The notes under the pieces are model-generated. The model was not told where the DNA came from. It worked only from the letters and a program-made list of their open reading frames with translations, and ran no database searches. 64,000 nucleotides of DNA, taken from the NCBI GenBank assembly GCA_964555675.1, contig CAZKTU010000004.1, positions 1 through 64,000 of the forward strand, given 5' to 3'. The translations under genes and the position numbers were made by a program. Of the stretch, positions 20,738 through 30,969 are shown piece after piece. The stretch is from CAIWXH01 sp964555675 (lineage in GTDB: Bacteria > Chloroflexota > Chloroflexia > Chloroflexales > Chloroflexaceae). The first letter of the stretch is position 1. Each line of letters begins with the position of its first letter.

Positions 20738-21133
20738 TCAGCGCTCTGGGAACGGGTGCAGGAAGCGCTGGATCTCGAGACGGTAACCGTCGGGGTCGCG
20801 GGCGTAAAAGTGGTAGATGCGGTAGCGCGGATTCTCGCGGGGCGCGCCATCGGTCGCGACGCCCTGCGCGGTCAGATGGGCGTGCCAGGCATCGACCTCG
20901 TCGGTGACGAGGGTGAAGACCAGCCGGTCGTCGGCGGGCAGGGGGCCATCGCTCTGGCAGATGCCGAGAAAGCCGCCCGCAGCCGCCTGGTAGATACGGA
21001 TGCCCACCTGATCGACACTCAGCTTCAGCAGCAGCGCCTGCTCATAGAAGCGGGCGCTGCGCTCCAGGTCGGCGACAGGCACGAACACGATCTGTGCGCC
21101 GAAGGCCGGCCCCGGACCCACCAGCTCAGACAT
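20738..21133 (-). CDS. VOC-family (glyoxalase/bleomycin-resistance fold) protein
   Basis: 131 residues from the ATG at 21133, which has AGGAGG upstream; the longer frame from 21205 lacks such a site. It shows the paired beta-alpha-beta-beta-beta modules of the VOC superfamily: AQIVFVPVADLERSARFYEQ at the start and YHFYARDPDGYRLEIQRF at the end. Members include glyoxalases, dioxygenases and antibiotic-binding proteins. The metal-ligand pattern does not decide the reaction. Its start lies just beyond the serC stop, so it is probably translated from the same mRNA. Confidence 0.85.
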   Translation of the reverse strand: MSELVGPGPAFGAQIVFVPVADLERSARFYEQALLLKLSVDQVGIRIYQAAAGGFLGICQSDGPLPADDRLVFTLVTDEVDAWHAHLTAQGVATDGAPRENPRYRIYHFYARDPDGYRLEIQRFLHPFPER

Positions 21134-21153
21134 GGCCCCTCCTGCGTGCTCAC

Positions 21154-22236
21154 TCAGCCGTTCTTGCGCGCGAACTCGTCCATAAAGGCGGCCAGGGCGG
21201 CGCACGACGCGGGCTCGAGCGCATTATAGATGGAGGCCCGGACGCCGCCGACCGAGCGGTGGCCGGCCAGACCGACCATGCCCAGGGCCTGGGCTTCGGC
21301 GACGAACTGCTTCTCCAGGGCCTCTTCGGGCAGGCGGAAGGTGACGTTCATCTGCGAGCGGCTGGCCGGCTCGGCGTGGCCCCTGTAGAAGCCGCCGCTG
21401 CGGTCGATCGCCCCATAGACCAGGGCCGCCTTGCTGGCATTGCGCTCGGCCATGGCCGGCAGGCCGCCCTGGGCCTCGATCCACTCCAGGACGAGGTCGA
21501 GCATGTAGACGGCGAAGACCGGCGGGGTGTTGTAGAGCGAGCTATTCTTCGCGTAGGTCTTGTAGCTGAAGATCGCCGGCAGGTCGGCCCGCGCACCCTC
21601 CATGAAGCTCGTACGGATCAGCACCGCCGTGACCCCCGCAGGGCCGATGTTCTTCTGGGCGCCGGCGTAGATCAGGGCGAACTTCCTGGCGTCGAAGGGC
21701 CGCGAGAGGATGTCGCTGCTCATGTCGGCCACCAGGGGCAGGTCGTGCAGGTCCGGCATGGTGGGCCACTGGACGCCCTGGATCGTTTCGTTGCTGGTGA
21801 TATGCACATAGGCGGGGCGCTCGCTGACCCGCAACTCGGCCAGGCTGGGCACGGCCCTGAAGCCGCCCTCGGCGGTGCTGGCCGCGACGTGGGTCTGGCC
21901 GATGCGCCGCGCCTCTTCGACGGCCTTCTCGCCCCAGGCCCCGGTCACCACATAGTCGGCTACGGCCCCCGGGGCCAGGAAGTTCAGGGCCAGCAGGGCA
22001 AACTGGGCGCTGGCCCCGCCCTGCATAAAGAGCACCCGGTAGTCGTCGCCGAGGCCGAGCAGGCCCTTGAAGCGCGCCTCGGCGCTGCTGTTCACCGCCT
22101 CGTACTCCTTCGAGCGGTGGCTCATCTCGAGGATCGACATGCCGCGGCCCTGATAGTCGAGCAACTCGGCCTGGGCGCGCTCGAGCACGGCCTGCGGCAG
22201 CACCGCCGGGCCAGCGTTAAAATTATGCACGGCCAT
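21154..22236 (-). CDS. serC: Phosphoserine aminotransferase
   Basis: 360 residues from the ATG at 22236 with AGGAG upstream. Typical SerC motifs: HNFNAGPAVLPQAVLERAQ, VLFMQGGASAQFALLALNFL, the PLP-lysine segment YAGAQKNIGPAG, and SVGGVRASIYNA near the end. It converts 3-phosphohydroxypyruvate plus glutamate to phosphoserine in serine biosynthesis, and can also act in pyridoxine biosynthesis. No serA or serB lies nearby. Divergent from the FAD oxidoreductase at 22389. Confidence 0.96.
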   Translation of the reverse strand: MAVHNFNAGPAVLPQAVLERAQAELLDYQGRGMSILEMSHRSKEYEAVNSSAEARFKGLLGLGDDYRVLFMQGGASAQFALLALNFLAPGAVADYVVTGAWGEKAVEEARRIGQTHVAASTAEGGFRAVPSLAELRVSERPAYVHITSNETIQGVQWPTMPDLHDLPLVADMSSDILSRPFDARKFALIYAGAQKNIGPAGVTAVLIRTSFMEGARADLPAIFSYKTYAKNSSLYNTPPVFAVYMLDLVLEWIEAQGGLPAMAERNASKAALVYGAIDRSGGFYRGHAEPASRSQMNVTFRLPEEALEKQFVAEAQALGMVGLAGHRSVGGVRASIYNALEPASCAALAAFMDEFARKNG

Positions 22237-22277
22237 GGATACGCTCCTGGACTTACGCAGACGAGACGACGACCCAC

Positions 22278-22344
22278 AGTATACTCGATACGGTAACACC
22301 CTCAGCATCCCTACTCGGGCGGGGCCGAGGGCCTATGCTATACT
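22278..22344. promoter_or_regulatory. Divergent promoter pair (serC leftward, FAD oxidoreductase rightward)
   Basis: Rightward: TGCTATACT at 22336-22344, an extended -10 without a clear -35, 44 bp before the oxidoreductase start. Leftward: TATACT on the reverse strand at 22278-22283, 41 bp before the serC start, also without a good -35. Confidence 0.5.
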
Positions 22345-22388
22345 GCCCTCGCCGTCGGGCCCCCTGCCCGCACGATCAGGTGTACCCT

Positions 22389-23678
22389 ATGCACATCCTG
22401 GTGATTGGCGCCGGCGTCGCCGGCCTGACCTGCGCCCGCACCCTCTTGCGGGCCGGCCACAGAGTGACCCTGCTCGAGGCCGACGACGACGTCGGCGGGC
22501 GCGTGCGCTCGGATCGCGTCGAGGGCTTCACCCTCGATCGGGGCTTCCAGGTGCTCTTCACCGCCTACCCGGCGGCGCGCCGGCAGCTCAACTACCACGA
22601 CCTCGACCTCTGCGCCTTCGACCCGGGCGCGATCATCTGCAGCGGCGGCCAGCGCTCGGTGCTGACCGACCCCCTGCGCGACCACGACCCGGGCGCCATC
22701 CTCGCCGCCGCCCTGACCATGGCCATCAGCCCCCTCGACAAGCTGCGCACCCTGGCCCTCGCCGTCGAGCTGCGCGGCCAGAGCATCGACGCGCTGCTGG
22801 CGGGCGAGGATCGCTCCACCGAGGAGTATCTGCGCGGCAGGGGCTTCAGCACAGCCGCCGTCGAGCGCTTCTTCCGACCCTTCTACGGCGGGATCTTCCT
22901 CGACCGCTCGCTCAGCACCAGCGCCAAGTGCTTCAAGTTCGACTTCAAGATGCTCAGCGACGGCGAGACGGTCGTGCCCTCGCGCGGCATGGGCGACATC
23001 AGCCAGCAGCTCGCCGCCGAACTGCGCGGGGCGGGCAGCGTGCGCCTGAACACCCCCGTCGCGGCCCTGGCCGTCGATGGCCCACGCGTGACGGGGGCGC
23101 TCCTCGACGACGGCAGCCGCTTCGAGGCCGATGCCGTGGTCATCGCCACGCCCGCCCCCGAGGCGGCGCGCCTGAGCGGCCTGCCCACGCCCGCGGCCTA
23201 CCTCGGCACCGTCAACCTCTACTTCGCCGGCCCCGAGCCCGTCTACAAGGGCAAGAAGCTGCTCTTGAACGGCGAGGCCGACGCCTTCGTCAACAACGCC
23301 GTGCAGATCAGCAATGTGGCCCTGGGCTACTCGCCGCCCGGCGAGCATCTGCTCAGCGCCACCGTGCTGGACGTACCGCCCCTCGACGACGAAGAGCTGT
23401 TCGCCCGCGCCCTGGCCGACCTGCGGCGCCTCTTCGCCGGCGACGGCGCGGCCCAGCGGGCCCTCGACGGCTACAGGCCCTTGCGGCTCTACCGCATCCC
23501 CTACGGGCAGTTCACTCAACCCCCCGGCATCCACCCCGGCCTGCCCGACAACGCCAGCGGCCGCCCCGGCCTCTTCTTCGCCGCCGAGTTCACCGAGGCC
23601 AGCAGCATCAACGCCGCCATGATCTCGGGCGAGAAGTGCGCCGCGGCCATCCAGGGGGCCGGGGGCCGCGGCCTGTGA
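22389..23678 (+). CDS. FAD-dependent oxidoreductase, amine oxidase/phytoene-desaturase-like
   Basis: 429 residues. It begins HILVIGAGVAGLTCARTLLRAGH, the dinucleotide-binding GxGxxG, followed by EADDDVGGRVRSD, the GGR FAD signature of flavin amine oxidases and carotenoid desaturases. The C-terminus FFAAEFTEASSINAAMISGE is the second FAD-contact motif. The substrate is unknown. AGGTG precedes the ATG. It overlaps the methyltransferase start by 4 bp (GTGA), so the two are cotranscribed. Confidence 0.85.
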   Translation: MHILVIGAGVAGLTCARTLLRAGHRVTLLEADDDVGGRVRSDRVEGFTLDRGFQVLFTAYPAARRQLNYHDLDLCAFDPGAIICSGGQRSVLTDPLRDHDPGAILAAALTMAISPLDKLRTLALAVELRGQSIDALLAGEDRSTEEYLRGRGFSTAAVERFFRPFYGGIFLDRSLSTSAKCFKFDFKMLSDGETVVPSRGMGDISQQLAAELRGAGSVRLNTPVAALAVDGPRVTGALLDDGSRFEADAVVIATPAPEAARLSGLPTPAAYLGTVNLYFAGPEPVYKGKKLLLNGEADAFVNNAVQISNVALGYSPPGEHLLSATVLDVPPLDDEELFARALADLRRLFAGDGAAQRALDGYRPLRLYRIPYGQFTQPPGIHPGLPDNASGRPGLFFAAEFTEASSINAAMISGEKCAAAIQGAGGRGL

Positions 23679-24469
23679 GCAGCACGATCACCAGCCCCAA
23701 CAACCCCGCCGTGAAGCGGGCCCGGGCCCTGCGCCAGCGCCGCTCGCGCGACGAGTCGGGGCTCTGCTTCCTCGAAGGCATCCGCCTGGTGGGCGAGGCC
23801 GCCCAGCTCGGCGCCCTCGAGCAGCTGCTGGTCGCCCCCGCGCTGCTCGATAGCCCCTTCGCCAACGAGCTGGTCGCCGCCCAGGCCGCGGCGGGCGTGC
23901 CGGTGCTCGAGCTCTCGCGCGAGGTGTTCGCCAGCCTCTCGCAGAAGGATGGGCCCCAAGGCCTGGCCGCCGTGGCCCGCCAGCGCTGGGACGAGCTGAG
24001 CAACCTGAGCCCTGGCCCGCCGCCCGGCTGGGTGGCCCTGGTCGAGCCCGCCGACCCGGGCAACCTGGGCACGATTATGCGCACCGCCGACGCCGTCGGG
24101 GCCGCCGGGGTGATCATCGTCGGGCCCGGCGCCGACCCCTACGACCCCGCCGCCCTGCGCGCCAGCATGGGCGCCGCCTTCGCCCTGCGCCTCGCCCGCG
24201 CCAACTGGGGCCAGTTCGCCGCCTGGAAGAGCGCCACGGGCGCCTACCTCGTCGGCGCGTCCGACAGGGCGCCGACCCACTTCCAGGCCGTCACCTACCC
24301 CCAGCCCGTGGTCCTGCTGATGGGCAGCGAGCGCCAGGGCCTCAGCCCCGAGCAGCTGGCCCTCTGCGACCTCACCGTCAGCCTGCCCATGCGCGGCCGC
24401 GGCGACTCGCTCAACCTGGCCGTGGCCACGGGCGTCCTGCTCTACGAGCTGTTGCGCCAGGCGCCCTAA
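23675..24469 (+). CDS. SpoU/TrmH-family RNA 2'-O-methyltransferase
   Basis: 264 residues from a GTG that overlaps the previous stop. An N-terminal substrate-binding domain (TSPNNPAVKRARALRQRRSR...FLEGIRLV) precedes a SPOUT knot domain with the three motifs: DPGNLGTIMRTADAVGA, VLLMGSERQGLS and MRGRGDSLNLAVATGVLLYE. These enzymes 2'-O-methylate rRNA or tRNA ribose using AdoMet. The domain layout resembles RlmB or TsnR-like 23S rRNA enzymes; the target nucleotide cannot be told. Confidence 0.92.
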   Translation: MSSTITSPNNPAVKRARALRQRRSRDESGLCFLEGIRLVGEAAQLGALEQLLVAPALLDSPFANELVAAQAAAGVPVLELSREVFASLSQKDGPQGLAAVARQRWDELSNLSPGPPPGWVALVEPADPGNLGTIMRTADAVGAAGVIIVGPGADPYDPAALRASMGAAFALRLARANWGQFAAWKSATGAYLVGASDRAPTHFQAVTYPQPVVLLMGSERQGLSPEQLALCDLTVSLPMRGRGDSLNLAVATGVLLYELLRQAP

Positions 24470-24553
24470 GCCAGAGACGGGCGGATGTGGAGCGATTAGC
24501 GCCGGCGGGTAGGCCGCCGCGCTCCCCTAAGCCAGAGACGGGTGGATGTGGAG
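24464..24553. repeat. 29-bp direct repeat, 61-bp offset
   Basis: CCCTAAGCCAGAGACGGG(C/T) plus GGATGTGGAG occurs at 24464-24492, spanning the methyltransferase stop, and again at 24525-24553 with one mismatch. It looks like a local duplication at the 3' end of the gene. Confidence 0.8.
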
Positions 24554-24570
24554 GGCCTCGGGCCCTCCAC
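24548..24570. terminator. 10-bp hairpin between convergent genes
   Basis: GTGGAGGGCC-TCG-GGCCCTCCAC, followed by a pyrimidine stretch ending in four T at 24580-24583. It serves the end of the TrmH gene and abuts the end of the leftward oxidase gene. It belongs to the same GTGGAGGGC hairpin family as the repeats at 11749-11970. Confidence 0.7.
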
Positions 24571-24581
24571 GCCCCCTCCTT

Positions 24582-26933
24582 TTACTCGGGGAAAACCTTC
24601 CCCGGGTTCAGCAGCCCCGCCGGGTCGAAGCCGGCCTTGAGGCGGCGCTGGGCCGCGATGGCGGCGTCGCCGAGGGCCTGGCGCATGAAGGGCTTCTTCA
24701 GGGTGCCGATGCCGTGCTCGCCCGAGAGCGTCCCGCCGGCCTCGAGGGCCGCCCCGAAGATCGCCTCGGCGCAGGGCCAGATGCGCGCCGTCTCGGCGGC
24801 GTCCTTCCCGTCGAAGAGGATGTTGGGGTGCAGGTTGCCGTCGCCCGCGTGGCCGAAGACCACGATTGGCAGCCCGTGCTCGAGCGAGACCTGCTTGATG
24901 CGCCGCACGCAGCTGGCGATCTGCGGCAGAGGCACACAGATATCCTCGCCGAGCCGGTTGGGCCGCACCCTGGTCAGGGCGATCGAGACCGAGCGGCGGG
25001 CCTTCCAGAGGTTGGCCTCGTCGGCCGCGCTGCGGGCCACCTCGACGCGGGTCGCCCCGCCGGCGCGGGCCAGTTCGGCCAGGGCCGTGGCCTCGGCGTC
25101 GACGGCCTCGGGCTCGCCGTCGGCCAGCATGAGCAGCATGGCCCCCGCGTCGCGCGGCAGCCCGAGCTTCAGGTAGGCCTCGACCGCCGCGATGCACGAG
25201 TCGTCCATCAGCTCGAGGCCCGCCGGCACCAGCCCCGCCGCCATGATCTGCTCGACGGTCGAGCAGGCCTCCTCGAGGCTGGCGAACAGGGCCATACTGG
25301 TGCGCTTGGCAGGCGGGGCGGGGATCAGGCGCAGGGTCGCCTCGGTGATGACGCCCAGGGTGCCCTCTGAGCCGACCATCAGCTGGGTGAGCCCATTGTC
25401 GGGGCCCTGCCCGGCCAGCCCGTCGCCCCAGCGGGCCACACTGCCGTCGGCCAGCACCACCGTCACCGCCAGCACATAGTCGGCGGTGACGCCATACTTG
25501 ACGCAGCGCGGCCCGCCGGCGTTACAGGCGATATTGCCGCCGATGGTCGAGGCCGCCTGGCTCGAAGGGTCCGGCGGGTAGAAGAGGCCGGCGGCCTCGG
25601 CGGCCTTCTGCACCTCGGCGGTGATCGCGCCCGCGCCGACCTGCACGGTCATCTGGGCTTTGTCCACCACGATCTGCTCGAGCCTGTTGAGCGAGATCAC
25701 CAGGGCCCCGTCGCTCGGGGTCGCGCCGCCGGCCAGGCCGCTGCCCGCGCCCCTGGTCACCACGGGCAGCCTGTGGGCGGCCGCGATACGGACCAGGGCC
25801 GCCACCTCTTCGGTGCTGGCGGGCAGGGCGACGGCCAGGGCCCCGCCGAGCGGTTTGGCGATCGAGGCGTCGGTCTCGTAGCAGCTCACGTCCTCGCTGC
25901 GCGTCAACAGGAAGGGCTCGCCGACCACGGCACGCAGCTCGGCGATCAGGTCGAAGTGGCCGATGGTCGGCCGGGCGGGCGCCGCCGCGACGCTCACGAC
26001 CGGTCGCGGGCCGCCGCGGCCGAACTCGGTCGAGGGCGCGCCGCCCAGCTCGAGGGCCAGGGCGCGCAGCACCAGCAGCAGCTGGCGGGCCTCGGCCTCG
26101 CGCCTGGCGTGGCCGACGGCCAGGTGCAGGGCACCCAGCCCCGCGTCGCCCCAGAGGCTGAGATCGAGCCCGTAGCGCCGCGCCAGGGCCTCGGCCCGCC
26201 CCACGAAGCTGGGCAGCGCCGCGCGCGGCAGGGTCAGGTCGAGGGTGAGCGCGCCGGGCGCGCAATGGGCCGCGGCCGCTCGCTCCCAGGCCAGCCAGGG
26301 GTTGGCCTCGCTCGGCATGACCCGGGCGCCGGCGGCCGCGGCCCTGTCGGCGAGCAGGGCGAGCTGCCGCGCGACCACGGGCTGGGCGTCCTCGAGTTCG
26401 GCCAGCAGCACGGCCGAGCCGTCGTCGCGGCCCATGACGGCCAGGGCGCTGAGGGCTAGCCCGCCCGCGTAGAGCGCTGCGGCGAGGCGGCAGGCCGCGC
26501 CCAGGTCGGCGCAGGCCAGCAGGGTCGCGACACTGGCGGCGGGCAGGGGCCGCAGGCTGAAGGTCAGCTCGCGCGGCGCGCCGAGCTCGACGGCGCCCCC
26601 GGCGATAGCCCGGTTCAGGCCGTAGCCCGTGGCCCGCTTGATCGTCGGCCCGCCGATGCTCAGGCTGGCGGGCTGCCCGGCGACGCTCTGCTCGATCACG
26701 GCGGCCCGCAGGTGGCGCCCGATCGGGCCGTAGCGCAGCCGGCGCCGGCCGCCCGCGTTGCGTGCGACCAGCTCGGCCAGGGTCACCCCGGGTACCAGGG
26801 GGAAGACCGGCAAGCAGAGCCCGTGGGCGGCCAGGGCGGTGTTCAACTGCTCGAGCGTCGTCTCGGCCGGGGCCGTGGCCAGCAGGGCCCCCGGCTGCAC
26901 ATCAATCGCGCCCGTCATATCGGTGGTGCTCAT
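24582..26933 (-). CDS. GlcE-GlcD fusion: FAD-linked glycolate/lactate-type oxidase
   Basis: 783 residues from the ATG at 26933 with GGAGA upstream. Residues 1-310 resemble GlcE: a PCMH FAD domain (LPVFPLVPGVTLAELVARNA, SIGGPTIKRATGYGLNR) and a partial oxidase cap. Residues from about 320 form a complete GlcD-like subunit: VTRGAGSGLAGGATPSDG, GGNIACNAGGPRCVKYGVT, GSEGTLGVITEATLRL, GHAGDGNLHPN (metal-binding) and GEHGIGTLKKPFM. The family oxidises D-2-hydroxyacids such as glycolate or D-lactate. GlcD, GlcE and the iron-sulfur GlcF are usually three proteins; here E and D are fused and no GlcF is nearby. The gene follows the E1-like gene by about 100 bp in the same direction. Confidence 0.87.
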   Translation of the reverse strand: MSTTDMTGAIDVQPGALLATAPAETTLEQLNTALAAHGLCLPVFPLVPGVTLAELVARNAGGRRRLRYGPIGRHLRAAVIEQSVAGQPASLSIGGPTIKRATGYGLNRAIAGGAVELGAPRELTFSLRPLPAASVATLLACADLGAACRLAAALYAGGLALSALAVMGRDDGSAVLLAELEDAQPVVARQLALLADRAAAAGARVMPSEANPWLAWERAAAAHCAPGALTLDLTLPRAALPSFVGRAEALARRYGLDLSLWGDAGLGALHLAVGHARREAEARQLLLVLRALALELGGAPSTEFGRGGPRPVVSVAAAPARPTIGHFDLIAELRAVVGEPFLLTRSEDVSCYETDASIAKPLGGALAVALPASTEEVAALVRIAAAHRLPVVTRGAGSGLAGGATPSDGALVISLNRLEQIVVDKAQMTVQVGAGAITAEVQKAAEAAGLFYPPDPSSQAASTIGGNIACNAGGPRCVKYGVTADYVLAVTVVLADGSVARWGDGLAGQGPDNGLTQLMVGSEGTLGVITEATLRLIPAPPAKRTSMALFASLEEACSTVEQIMAAGLVPAGLELMDDSCIAAVEAYLKLGLPRDAGAMLLMLADGEPEAVDAEATALAELARAGGATRVEVARSAADEANLWKARRSVSIALTRVRPNRLGEDICVPLPQIASCVRRIKQVSLEHGLPIVVFGHAGDGNLHPNILFDGKDAAETARIWPCAEAIFGAALEAGGTLSGEHGIGTLKKPFMRQALGDAAIAAQRRLKAGFDPAGLLNPGKVFPE

Positions 26934-27030
26934 AAGATCTCCAGATTGCGCGCTGGTGGGCGAATTAGCTGGAGGCATGATACCAGCCCGACGCGACGGT
27001 GGCTTTACAGAACCGTCATTGAGGGCTTCG

Positions 27031-28515
27031 TCAGCCGACGATGACCCCCACCGGCCAGGTGCGCCCACAGTCGGCGCAGACCCGTTCGGCCGCCGAGCCG
27101 GCGATCGAGCCGACCCCGAAGGCCCGCACCTGGCCCGGCCTGCCGATGCCGTAGGCGGGCCCGCGCCCCTCGTCGAGGGCGTAGGCCCCGCCGATCAGGC
27201 AGGTGCCGCCGGCGGCCAGCAGGTCGAGCATCCAGCTCTCGCGCAGGCCGGGCGGGGCGAGCAGCTGCAGGGCCAGGCGACCGGCGCAGTCCGCGGCCCA
27301 GCCCGACTCGACCATGGTCGCCGGCTCGGCCTGCAGGTCGCCGGGCGCGGCGTAGCGCTCAGCCTCCTCGGGCGTAGGCTGCGGGGCGGGCCCTGTATAG
27401 AGGTGGCCGCGCAGGCAGCCCAGGCAGGGACCCTGGGCGTCGGGCACGAGCACCGCCTCCCAGTAGCGCGCCCGCGGGTAGCAGCGCACCGCCAGGTGGG
27501 GCACGCCGGCGGCCCGCAGCGCCCGTGCGAGGGCGAAGTCGGCCACCGTGCCCGTCGCCAGCACGGCCAGATCGACCCCCTCGGCCGCCACAATGCCCGC
27601 CATGATCTCCTCGTGGCGCAGGTCGGCCTCGATGCAGAGCATCGCGGGGGGCGCCGGGCTCAGGCGGGCCGCCAGCTCGTCGCGCAGGGCCTCGGGCTTC
27701 TTGCGGCCCACAGCGGCGGCGCGGTAGAGCTGCCGGGCCGGGTTGGCCGCCGCGACCACGCCGCCGTCGGCCAGGATCAGCCTGCGGGCGACGCGGCCAA
27801 GCTCGAGGGCGATCAGGCTGCCCAGACTGCCCAGGCCGACGACCATGGCTGTACGCTCGCGCACGGCCGGCGCGTCGAGAGGCGTGGCGAACAGCGCCCC
27901 TTGCTCGCCAGGCGCGGCCCCAGATGGCGGGGCCGGCGGGGCCGCACGCAGCAGGGCCTCGAGGTCGGGGCGCGCGAACGGGGTGCCGCGCAGCAGAATG
28001 GCGCGGGCGAAGGCAGCGGCGGCGAAGGGGTCGGGCGTGAAGTAGGCCTCGGCGGGGCCGGCGAGCCGCGTCACGGCGAAGCCGGCGGCCCAGGCGGCGG
28101 GGTCGGGGCGCGGGTCGGCGGGCAAGGCCACCAGGGGGCAGCCGCGCCGCGCCGCGATGGCCGCGGCATAGGCGATGGTGGTCTGGTCGCCGGCGGCCAG
28201 CAGCAGGTCGTAGCCGACCTTGCCGAGGGGCACGAAGGCCCAGGGCAGGCGCTCGCCGTGATGGGTGCGCAGGGCGCTGGCGAGGGCCGTGTGGGCGGCC
28301 TGCCTGGTGTAGGCCGGCCCAAACAGGCGCCCGAGGGGGCTATCGGGCGCGGCCGGCGCGCCCGTGGCCAAGGCCCAGCGGGTGACCCCCGAGGCGGCGA
28401 GCAGGGCCGCGGCCTCGGCGCCCGCCGCGCAGCCCAGCAGGCCGACCCGGCGCTCGTGGAGCGAGGGGCCTACAATCGGCACGACCCGCGCGAAGTGGGC
28501 CGGGTAGGTGGTCAC
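27031..28515 (-). CDS. E1-like/ThiF-family protein (two Rossmann halves, zinc cysteines)
   Basis: 494 residues from a GTG directly abutting the stop of the E2-like gene. The C-terminal half (about 215-490) has the ThiF/E1 adenylation fold: MVVGLGSLGSLIALELG (222-228), an Asp after strand 2 (LILADGG), AANPARQLYR for the E1 NLNRQ motif, GRKKPEALRDEL, and cysteine pairs CLGC and CADC for structural zinc. The N-terminal half is a diverged Rossmann-like domain without the glycine loop, as in asymmetric E1 proteins. E1 enzymes adenylate the C-terminus of a ubiquitin-like protein. The coupled E2-like gene makes a conjugation role likely, but no ubiquitin-like or JAB peptidase gene is in the window. 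Confidence 0.82.
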   Translation of the reverse strand: MTTYPAHFARVVPIVGPSLHERRVGLLGCAAGAEAAALLAASGVTRWALATGAPAAPDSPLGRLFGPAYTRQAAHTALASALRTHHGERLPWAFVPLGKVGYDLLLAAGDQTTIAYAAAIAARRGCPLVALPADPRPDPAAWAAGFAVTRLAGPAEAYFTPDPFAAAAFARAILLRGTPFARPDLEALLRAAPPAPPSGAAPGEQGALFATPLDAPAVRERTAMVVGLGSLGSLIALELGRVARRLILADGGVVAAANPARQLYRAAAVGRKKPEALRDELAARLSPAPPAMLCIEADLRHEEIMAGIVAAEGVDLAVLATGTVADFALARALRAAGVPHLAVRCYPRARYWEAVLVPDAQGPCLGCLRGHLYTGPAPQPTPEEAERYAAPGDLQAEPATMVESGWAADCAGRLALQLLAPPGLRESWMLDLLAAGGTCLIGGAYALDEGRGPAYGIGRPGQVRAFGVGSIAGSAAERVCADCGRTWPVGVIVG

Positions 28516-29196
28516 CTAGTGGATCCGCCCGATGAAGGCCTCGGCGGGCGGCGTCCCGCCGGCGATCTTGACCAGGGAGGCCAGGTGGTTGACCACCCGC
28601 TGCTGCAACACCGCCGCGGCGCCCGCGCCCTGGTACTGGCCCGCCGCGTAGAGACAGGCCCGCCCGTCGGCGAGCATATGGGTCGTGCCGCTTGGCCCGA
28701 GGGCGATGCCCAACTGCTCGAGGAAGGCGGGCGCGTAGCGCACCACCGGCTCTTCGTGGGGCCACTCGGCCGGGTAGGCCACGGTGATGATCACCAGCAT
28801 GTAGCGCGCCGAGCCCGCCATGAAGGTGGGGAAGCCCGCGGCCGCCAGGGCGGGCAGGCGCGCCTCGAGGGCGGGCACCGGCCAGGCCATGGTGGGCAGA
28901 TGGCCGACCCAGACGAGCTGCGCGTCGGGCGGGGGCGCGGCCGGCGCGTCGCAGGCCACGCAGCGGGCCGCGCCCTCGGCGAAGATCACCGTCTCGCCGC
29001 AGGCCGGGCAGGGCAGGGGCGCATTGGCGCGCCCGAGGGCCAGGAGCCAGTGGGGGAAGCTGCGCCCCATCTCGGCCACCTCGTCCGCGAGCAGCGCCGG
29101 GGCCCGCTGCGCCCAGGGCGCGACCGCCGCCGCCGCCGCGAGGTCGACGAGCCACTCGCGCTCGCGGTCGCCGATATAGCGGTGCTGGTAGTACAT
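28516..29196 (-). CDS. E2-like (ubiquitin-conjugating fold) protein with zinc ribbon
   Basis: 226 residues from the ATG at 29196, preceded by GAGGGGG. A GTG at 29247 that overlaps the upstream stop would add 17 residues. An N-terminal helix region is followed by a CPAC...CVAC zinc ribbon (Cys 63, 66, 79, 82). Then comes an E2-like core: MLVIITVAYPAEWPHEEPVV matches the E2 strand and YPxxxPxV turn, and THMLADGRACLY matches the HPN...DGxICL active-site segment with candidate catalytic Cys181. The usual Trp after it is replaced (GQYQ). The nearest known group is the bacterial Prok-E2 families that sit beside ThiF/E1 genes. It lies between the HerA ATPase and E1-like genes with no gaps. Confidence 0.8.
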   Translation of the reverse strand: MYYQHRYIGDREREWLVDLAAAAAVAPWAQRAPALLADEVAEMGRSFPHWLLALGRANAPLPCPACGETVIFAEGAARCVACDAPAAPPPDAQLVWVGHLPTMAWPVPALEARLPALAAAGFPTFMAGSARYMLVIITVAYPAEWPHEEPVVRYAPAFLEQLGIALGPSGTTHMLADGRACLYAAGQYQGAGAAAVLQQRVVNHLASLVKIAGGTPPAEAFIGRIH

Positions 29197-29243
29197 TGTC
29201 GCCCCCTCGCCCATCTGCTGCGCGACCCCGCGGGCGTGGCCGC

Positions 29244-30800
<1,557 letters not shown>

Positions 30801-30842
30801 CGCGGAATCCTCCGGGCTAGGCTTGGCTGCGATAGTGCTTTC

Positions 30843-30885
30843 ATTATACGCTACCGTCCCACAGGTCGCTGGATTAAGGTATACT
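30843..30885. promoter_or_regulatory. Divergent promoters of the HerA-E2-E1 and transglutaminase units
   Basis: Leftward: perfect TATAAT on the reverse strand at 30843-30848, 42 bp before the ATPase start. Rightward: TATACT at 30880-30885, 84 bp before the transglutaminase start. Neither has a consensus -35. The -10 boxes are only 31 bp apart, so the two units may be controlled together. Confidence 0.55.
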
Positions 30886-30969
30886 AGAAAGAACACTCTG
30901 CAATGCTGCTGATCGTGCCGGGCGAAGGCGCGCTCAGCTTTTTTCATTCTGCTAAGGGAAGCTGCTCCG

